A stretch of 56,854 nt of DNA from positions 1 through 56,854 of the forward strand of contig QCIB01000010.1 in the NCBI GenBank assembly GCA_003216915.1. Direction: 5' to 3'. How positions within the stretch are numbered: the first letter of the stretch is position 1; every line of letters starts with the position of its first letter. Below, piece after piece: positions 52,154-56,854 of this stretch. A program made the translations under genes and the position numbers. The stretch is from Prochlorococcus sp. AG-402-I23 (GTDB lineage: Bacteria > Cyanobacteriota > Cyanobacteriia > PCC-6307 > Cyanobiaceae). The notes below the pieces were generated by a model. It saw only the letters and a list, made by a program, of their open reading frames with translations. It made no database searches and was not told the origin of the DNA.

Positions 52154-52483
52154 ATGAAAATATTTGTATTTGTAAGTTTTATAATGTGCTTAGTCACAAT
52201 AATCTCTCCAGTTGTAATCTTTGCTGATACGGCACTTGATGTTTACATGAATGATTTTTATTCTAAATCGAATGAAGCTAGCCAGATTCTTAAAGAAATC
52301 GAAAATAGTTTAAAAGAGGGATCAAGAAAAAAAGTATGCTCTAGGCAAAGAGAGGCAGCAAGATTAGGACTATTAGCTAATAAATCATTAATTAAAGCCT
52401 TTGAAATAGAGGGGGCTAATCCGCCAATGCAAGCAATAAAAGCAAGTCAACAAAGATGGGAATCTATTCTGAATGAGTGCTGA
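52154..52483 (+). CDS. Secreted helical protein
   Basis: 109 residues. Signal peptide to about residue 25 (IISPVVIFA|DTA). Mature part helical with two cysteines (KKVCSRQRE, ILNEC). Likely co-transcribed with the preceding membrane protein. Function unknown. Confidence 0.7.
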   Translation: MKIFVFVSFIMCLVTIISPVVIFADTALDVYMNDFYSKSNEASQILKEIENSLKEGSRKKVCSRQREAARLGLLANKSLIKAFEIEGANPPMQAIKASQQRWESILNEC

Positions 52484-52510
52484 AGAAAGTCAGTAAATCT
52501 ATAAATCTTT

Positions 52511-52972
52511 TTAAATTTGCATTCTTACAGATTTACTAATTAAGGGAATTTCAGGTTCAACTCCATAAATACATTGAAAGACAGAAAAAATAAATATAGA
52601 AAAAGATGCAATAAATATAATTGATATTAACGAGGGAAGAGGTAAGGAAAATATTCCCAAGATATAAGTAATTATTAGAAGTGAAATATTAAGTAACAAT
52701 GCTTGGCAGGCGTTGAACCTTACAAAATAAGGGACCTTTGGATTTCTAACAACTCCTGCAAACAGCACAAAAAATATCAATAAACCGCTAAAACCTCCAA
52801 GGCCTCCATATCTAAGAGTTCCTTCTATTAAATTTATTGGAAGTGTTAAATAAAATATTAATACTTTTAGAAAGTAATATTTTGCAAATAAATAATTTCC
52901 AAAAGGAACTGAAGCCTTAAGCATATAAGTATATAAACAAACTGAAGTAACTCGATGCAATATTTGATTCAA
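52511..52972 (-). CDS. Tic20-like membrane protein
   Basis: 153 residues with about four helices. KVPYFVRFNACQALLLNISL is the conserved Tic20 segment, and PEIPLISKSVRMQI the typical end. The plastid relative is part of the inner-envelope import channel; the cyanobacterial role is unclear. Confidence 0.82.
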   Translation of the reverse strand: MNQILHRVTSVCLYTYMLKASVPFGNYLFAKYYFLKVLIFYLTLPINLIEGTLRYGGLGGFSGLLIFFVLFAGVVRNPKVPYFVRFNACQALLLNISLLIITYILGIFSLPLPSLISIIFIASFSIFIFSVFQCIYGVEPEIPLISKSVRMQI

Positions 52973-53105
52973 TATATTATTGAAATTTCGTATTCATATT
53001 TTAACCTAATTTTTTGAAATTAATAAAAAGACTTAGACTCGAAAAAATCAACTTTGGCAGATGGTTATTAAATATTAGATAATTGATTAAGGTTCATAAT
53101 TCAAA

Positions 53106-53495
53106 ATGCGTATCCTACATACAATGTTGAGGGTTGGAGATTTAGATAAATCCATTGATTTCTACGTCAATAGATTAGGAATGAATTTATTACGAAAAAA
53201 GGATTACCCTCATGGAAAATTCACTTTGGCATTTGTTGGTTATGGCTCAGAAAAAGAAAACACAGTAATTGAATTAACTTATAACTGGGACAAAAAGTCT
53301 GCAGACTATGAGCTTGGAGATAAATATGGTCATATAGCTATTGGAGTAAAAGATATTCATCTAATTTGCCAAGGATTAGAAAATAATGGTTGTAAAATAA
53401 CAACCAAACCTAAAACAATGAAAAACAGTACTACTGTCTTAGCTTTTGTTGAGGATCCTGATGGTTATAAAATTGAACTTATTGAAAGAGATTAA
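53106..53495 (+). CDS. gloA: Lactoylglutathione lyase (glyoxalase I) GloA
   Basis: 129 residues. [41 protein letters not shown] and [14 protein letters not shown] include the metal ligands His, Glu, His and Glu of glyoxalase I. Detoxifies methylglyoxal with glutathione. Confidence 0.93.
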   Translation: MRILHTMLRVGDLDKSIDFYVNRLGMNLLRKKDYPHGKFTLAFVGYGSEKENTVIELTYNWDKKSADYELGDKYGHIAIGVKDIHLICQGLENNGCKITTKPKTMKNSTTVLAFVEDPDGYKIELIERD

Positions 53496-53685
53496 AAGCT
53501 CAGAAGTTTTTAATTAAATAAACAAATAACTAAATTTTAAAAAGATTGAATTATCTAATATATTATTTTCAATTAACGAAAAAAAATACCTCTAAGATCA
53601 CATTGGATAGATTCTGCAGTTCCAATTATTGTAAAAGATTATTTCTAAGAGGAGGAATTATTAAAAATAAAATTTAAACTTTATA

Positions 53686-53733
53686 AAATCTAAATTAAAT
53701 CTATTTAGATTTTATAGACAATCTATATAGATT
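53686..53733. promoter_or_regulatory. Palindromic operator array upstream of RHH gene
   Basis: Half-site AAATCTA at 53686-53692, palindrome AAATCTA-TT-TAGATTT at 53697-53712, and palindrome AATCTATATAGATT at 53720-53733. The palindrome centres are 22 bp apart, two helical turns. It lies 31 bp before a ribbon-helix-helix gene, and autoregulation is likely. Confidence 0.55.
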
Positions 53734-53763
53734 TATATATCATAGAATTATCGCATAAAGCTT

Positions 53764-54261
53764 ATGCCTAGCAATTGGTCAAAAATAAGAGATGAATGGC
53801 TTGATAGAACCGCTGTTGCGAAAGATGATGCTAAATGGGCATTAGAAGCTTTAATTAATTCAGAAGAAGAGTTATTTGAAATAGACCAAAAAATAAAGAA
53901 TAAAGAGGACGCTATAAGCCAAGTAAAATTTTTGAAGAAAAAGGTTAAAGAAACTATTTCCTCTAAAGAAATTAGTCTCGATGATATTGCATTAAATACT
54001 TCAAATTCAAACAAAGTACAGATCTCAGTACCATCAAACCTTACTTATCTTTTGAAGGTTTGGGCCGCAGCAGAAGGAAGAGATCTATCAAGTGTTGCTT
54101 TTCAATGTTTAGAAACTGGTATAAGGGAAATGAAAAGCAAAGGTTCAATACCTTCAGTAGCAGTAAATAGATATGACTCTGCCTGTCAAAAGAGGATTGC
54201 ATTAGCAGAAGTAAACAATCTATTGGAGAAATACGAATTAGCTCAGGATGAAATCAAATAA
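53764..54261 (+). CDS. Coiled-coil protein with ribbon-helix-helix domain
   Basis: 165 residues. N-terminal helical part (about 1-75, charged). Residues about 83-120 read VQISVPSNLTYLLKVWAAAE then GRDLSSVAFQCLETGIREMK: one beta strand and two helices of the CopG/Arc (RHH) type. The C-terminal helix ends LLEKYELAQDEIK. Probably a DNA-binding regulator. Two base pairs separate it from the next gene. Confidence 0.7.
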   Translation: MPSNWSKIRDEWLDRTAVAKDDAKWALEALINSEEELFEIDQKIKNKEDAISQVKFLKKKVKETISSKEISLDDIALNTSNSNKVQISVPSNLTYLLKVWAAAEGRDLSSVAFQCLETGIREMKSKGSIPSVAVNRYDSACQKRIALAEVNNLLEKYELAQDEIK

Positions 54262-54263
54262 TT

Positions 54264-54656
54264 ATGAATAACAGAAAAATCATTAAAGGATACAAAACAT
54301 TCAAATCATCAAGATTTAGTGTATATACTTCTGTAGATAAATTCAAAGATGGAATTATTTATACTCTTTATTCTGATGAATTTAATTCACTTAAAGTTGG
54401 TTTTGCTGAAAATGATAAGGTTCTAGAAAAAAAATTATCAAGTGAAGCATTGATATTGTTGGATATGAAAAAAGGCAACAAGAAAGATCTATGTTTATTA
54501 ATAACCACTCTAAAAGAACTTGGCATCAAATATTCAGACAATTTTTATTTCAAATACTCAGGTTCTTTAATGAAACATTTATCTACTTTAGGTTGGCCTG
54601 TTGGAAGATCACTTTATAAACAAAGAAAGATTAAAAAAGAACTTGTATTTGCATAA
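54264..54656 (+). CDS. Hypothetical protein, possible GIY-YIG/T5orf172-like fold
   Basis: 130 residues. GIIYTLYSDEFNSLKVGFAE resembles the start of GIY-YIG-type modules (IYxLxS..LKVGF), but the catalytic Arg and Glu are not clear. Basic C-terminus (YKQRKIKKELVFA). Paired with the RHH gene in one operon, so DNA-related work is plausible. Function unproven. Confidence 0.6.
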   Translation: MNNRKIIKGYKTFKSSRFSVYTSVDKFKDGIIYTLYSDEFNSLKVGFAENDKVLEKKLSSEALILLDMKKGNKKDLCLLITTLKELGIKYSDNFYFKYSGSLMKHLSTLGWPVGRSLYKQRKIKKELVFA

Positions 54657-54658
54657 AT

Positions 54659-55132
54659 TTAAATGTAATCGCATTCTAAAGTTTCTCTGGTTTCTCTATT
54701 TGTAATTGGATTAGTTCCAGTAGCACTTTCACAAAATTTCCTAGTAATATCTTTTGGCAAAAAAACATTTGTGAAGTCCGCGCCTTGTATTTTTACATTT
54801 TCAAACTGGGTACTATAAGCAAAAGAATCCTCCAAGTTAGTATTTGATAAATCTGTTCCATCTAAAACAGCTGAGTCTAAAGTTACTTCTCTTAAGTTGG
54901 AGTTACTTAAATTAGTATCTTTCAATTTTGCTCCATAAAGAGTCGCATTTTGGAGCTCACAACCCGACAAATTTGCGTCTTGTAAATCAGTCAAATAGAA
55001 AGTTGCTCCTTTTAAATCAGATCCAGAAAAATCAGCCCCTACCAAAGATTGTTTACCATAATCCAACGCAGCGAAGCTTCTAGAAGGGAGGGTTAAAACA
55101 ACTATTAAAAAAGTTAAAATTATAAATCTCAT
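54659..55132 (-). CDS. Secreted pentapeptide-repeat protein
   Basis: 157 residues. Signal peptide MRFIILTFLIVVLTLPSRSF. Then about 14 pentapeptide units A(D/N)LxX, for example DLQDANLSGCELQNATLYGA, forming a right-handed beta helix. C-terminal cysteines in RKFCESATG and LECDYI may pair. Probably in the lumen or periplasm, as in similar cyanobacterial lumen proteins. Confidence 0.88.
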   Translation of the reverse strand: MRFIILTFLIVVLTLPSRSFAALDYGKQSLVGADFSGSDLKGATFYLTDLQDANLSGCELQNATLYGAKLKDTNLSNSNLREVTLDSAVLDGTDLSNTNLEDSFAYSTQFENVKIQGADFTNVFLPKDITRKFCESATGTNPITNRETRETLECDYI

Positions 55133-55239
55133 TTGTTTGAGTAGTCTTTAAATAGATTCTAACTTCTTAAGCTGAAATCTAAAAATTAATAATTTACTGA
55201 ATGCTATATTTATTGAAATAGCAAATCACGAACTAGGTT

Positions 55240-56854
55240 TTGGATATAAGTCCCTATGATGCAATTGTTGTTGGTTCTGGAGCTACAGGAGGAATAGCAG
55301 CACTTACATTGGCAGAACAAGGGATCAAAGTTTTAGTAATAGAAGCAGGGCCTCAAGTTAAAAGGCATGAAGCTAGTAATCATGAGCCAAAAAGTACATT
55401 AAAAAGATTATCAGGAGTTTTAACAAAAAAACATGCCAATCAATGCCAACATCCTGGTTATTGGAAAAATAATCCAGACTTATATTCAAATGAATTGAAG
55501 CATCCTTATGAATGCCCTAAAAAAAAGCCATTTCTTTGGACACAAGGGAAACAATATGGGGGGAGATCATTAACATGGGGCGGAATAACATTAAGACTTT
55601 CCTCAGAAGATTTTCATCCGGCTAAAAAAGACGGATTCGGAACAAACTGGCCTATTTCATATGATGAACTTTCCCTTCACTATGATTTCATTGAAAATTT
55701 CTGTGGAATCTATGGACGAAAAGATAACATTAAAGAAGTTCCAAACGGTAAATATATTGGTGAAATACCTCTTACAGAAAACGAAAATATTTTTGGCAGC
55801 AAAGTTAAATCAAAATTAAACTATCCATTTATACAATCGAGAGGATTTGACAGTAATTCATCAGTAAAAGATAAAAAATGGCCCAAATCCTCTAGTTTAG
55901 GTAGCACTTTAAAAAAAGCTTTAGATACTGGGAATGTGCAAATAATTTCAAATCACTTAGTGGAATCTTTTGAGATTAACAAGATAACAGAGCTTGCATC
56001 AAAACTAACGATCGTAAACTTAGAAAATGGATGCAAAAAAGAATTAAATTGTAATTTAATCCTTCTTTGCGCATCAACAATTTCAACACTCAGAATACTG
56101 CTGAACTCAGAATATAAATCAAATCCCTCAGGTTTTAAAGATAATTCTGGGAAATTAGGTAAATGCCTTATGGACCATATATCTATCTGTAGATTTTTTT
56201 CAGTCCCAAAAACAAACAACTCAGGACATCCATTAGATAATCCTCCCAATCTTTCTGGAGCAGGCAGCTTCTTTATTCCATTCGGTTCAAATTTACCAAA
56301 AATTGACGACATAAATTTCCATAGAGGTTATGGAATCTGGGGGGCAATTGATCGATTAGGGATACCTAAATTTTTGCAAAAAGACACAAACACATCCATT
56401 GGCTTTCTTATCGCCCATGGAGAAGTCCTTCCTAGAGAGAAAAACTCAGTTTCTCTATCAAAAAAAACAGATGAATGGGGTATCCCAATTCCCTACATTG
56501 AATTCGAATGGAGCGAAAATGAGTTAAACATGGCTAAGCATATGGAAAATACAATACGAAAATCAATAAAAGCTGCAAATGGAGAAATAAAAAATATTAA
56601 TGAACTAATGAACATCCCATTAGGGAGTTTATTTACAAAAAATTTGATCGCACTTTCAGATAGTCCTCCTCCTCCTGGATATTACATTCATGAAGTAGGG
56701 GGAGCACCAATGGGGATGGATGAAGAAAATAGCGTAGTTGATAAATTTAATAGATTATGGAGATGCAAGAATGTGCTTGTACTAGATGGAGCATGCTGGC
56801 CCACATCATCTTGGCAAAGCCCTACGCTTACAATGATGGCCTTGAGTAGAAGAG
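55240..56854 (+). CDS. GMC-family oxidoreductase (3' truncated by window)
   Basis: TTG start at 55240, open to the window end (538 codons seen). The FAD-binding motif VVGSGATGGIAALTLAEQG lies near residues 10-28, followed by VLVIEAGPQ. QGKQYGGRSLTWGGITLRLS and, near the end, PGYYIHEVGGAPMGMDEENS with VLDGACWPTSSWQSPTLTMM match the GMC C-terminal domain with its His pair position. A choline or glucose dehydrogenase-like enzyme; substrate unknown. Confidence 0.88.
   Translation, partial: MDISPYDAIVVGSGATGGIAALTLAEQGIKVLVIEAGPQVKRHEASNHEPKSTLKRLSGVLTKKHANQCQHPGYWKNNPDLYSNELKHPYECPKKKPFLWTQGKQYGGRSLTWGGITLRLSSEDFHPAKKDGFGTNWPISYDELSLHYDFIENFCGIYGRKDNIKEVPNGKYIGEIPLTENENIFGSKVKSKLNYPFIQSRGFDSNSSVKDKKWPKSSSLGSTLKKALDTGNVQIISNHLVESFEINKITELASKLTIVNLENGCKKELNCNLILLCASTISTLRILLNSEYKSNPSGFKDNSGKLGKCLMDHISICRFFSVPKTNNSGHPLDNPPNLSGAGSFFIPFGSNLPKIDDINFHRGYGIWGAIDRLGIPKFLQKDTNTSIGFLIAHGEVLPREKNSVSLSKKTDEWGIPIPYIEFEWSENELNMAKHMENTIRKSIKAANGEIKNINELMNIPLGSLFTKNLIALSDSPPPPGYYIHEVGGAPMGMDEENSVVDKFNRLWRCKNVLVLDGACWPTSSWQSPTLTMMALSRR

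Noticed and set aside
53748..54014. Minus-strand hydrophobic frame
   Set aside because: Antisense of the charged coiled-coil region of the RHH gene.
55953..56312. Minus-strand frame of 119 codons
   Set aside because: Antisense shadow of the GMC oxidoreductase frame, which is clearly coding.
1..56854. CRISPR array, IS element or rRNA operon
   Set aside because: No regularly spaced repeats, transposase motifs or rRNA sequence seen anywhere in the window.

Overview
The window looks like the chromosome of a high-light-adapted marine Prochlorococcus. It is very AT-rich and densely packed, with dozens of proteins under 100 residues. The gene content also fits: a high-light-inducible protein, a cobalamin-dependent class II ribonucleotide reductase, pstSCAB, a compact phnDCE, a cytochrome c6-type protein, DUF1651 proteins, and a purK-linked 6S RNA. 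The strain and clade cannot be fixed from sequence alone.

Layout. 1-3.6 kb: 3' part of a DNA-repair cluster (ATP-dependent DNA ligase, Lhr-like helicase, PdeM-type phosphoesterase). 4.6-8.5 kb: phosphate uptake genes pstS, pstC, pstA and pstB on the minus strand. 8.7-10.5 kb: LptA/OstA-like protein, cytochrome c6-type protein and a potassium channel with an RCK domain. 10.7-22.5 kb: accessory region of very small genes, many below 60 codons, with one HLIP, one SDR oxidoreductase, a frameshifted membrane-protein gene, an isolated NAD-dependent ligase adenylation domain and two DUF1651 loci. 23-47 kb: core housekeeping block with 6S RNA, purK, aroB, a MidA-type methyltransferase, a Psb32-like TPM protein, nadA, ctpA, ispG, a UDG-family protein, an aminotransferase, phnDCE, a DUF92 (VTE6-like) protein, rsmE, an Ecf-like ATPase, hslO, a CPP1-like protein, prfC and nrdJ. 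47.7-48 kb: predicted glutamine riboswitch of the downstream-peptide type in front of a 33-residue DUF4278 (PirA-like) peptide. 48.4-51.2 kb: tRNA-Ser(UGA) integration hotspot with one intact tRNA, two decayed 5' tRNA halves, a perfect 62-bp copy of the tRNA 3' half, and cargo genes between them. 51.3-56.9 kb: small membrane and secreted proteins, a Tic20-like protein, a glyoxalase, a ribbon-helix-helix protein with an operator-like palindrome array, a pentapeptide protein and the 5' part of a GMC-type oxidoreductase.

The strongest candidates for something not yet described are these. (1) A small non-autonomous integrative element at tRNA-Ser, bounded by the 62-bp repeat and carrying the same paired CGGTTACA repeats near both ends. 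(2) The two DUF1651 loci, where a second reading frame encodes a conserved 26-residue hydrophobic peptide with a better ribosome-binding site. (3) The riboswitch and NtcA-like control region of the PirA-like peptide. (4) Several free-standing microgene transcripts with strong Shine-Dalgarno sequences and terminators.
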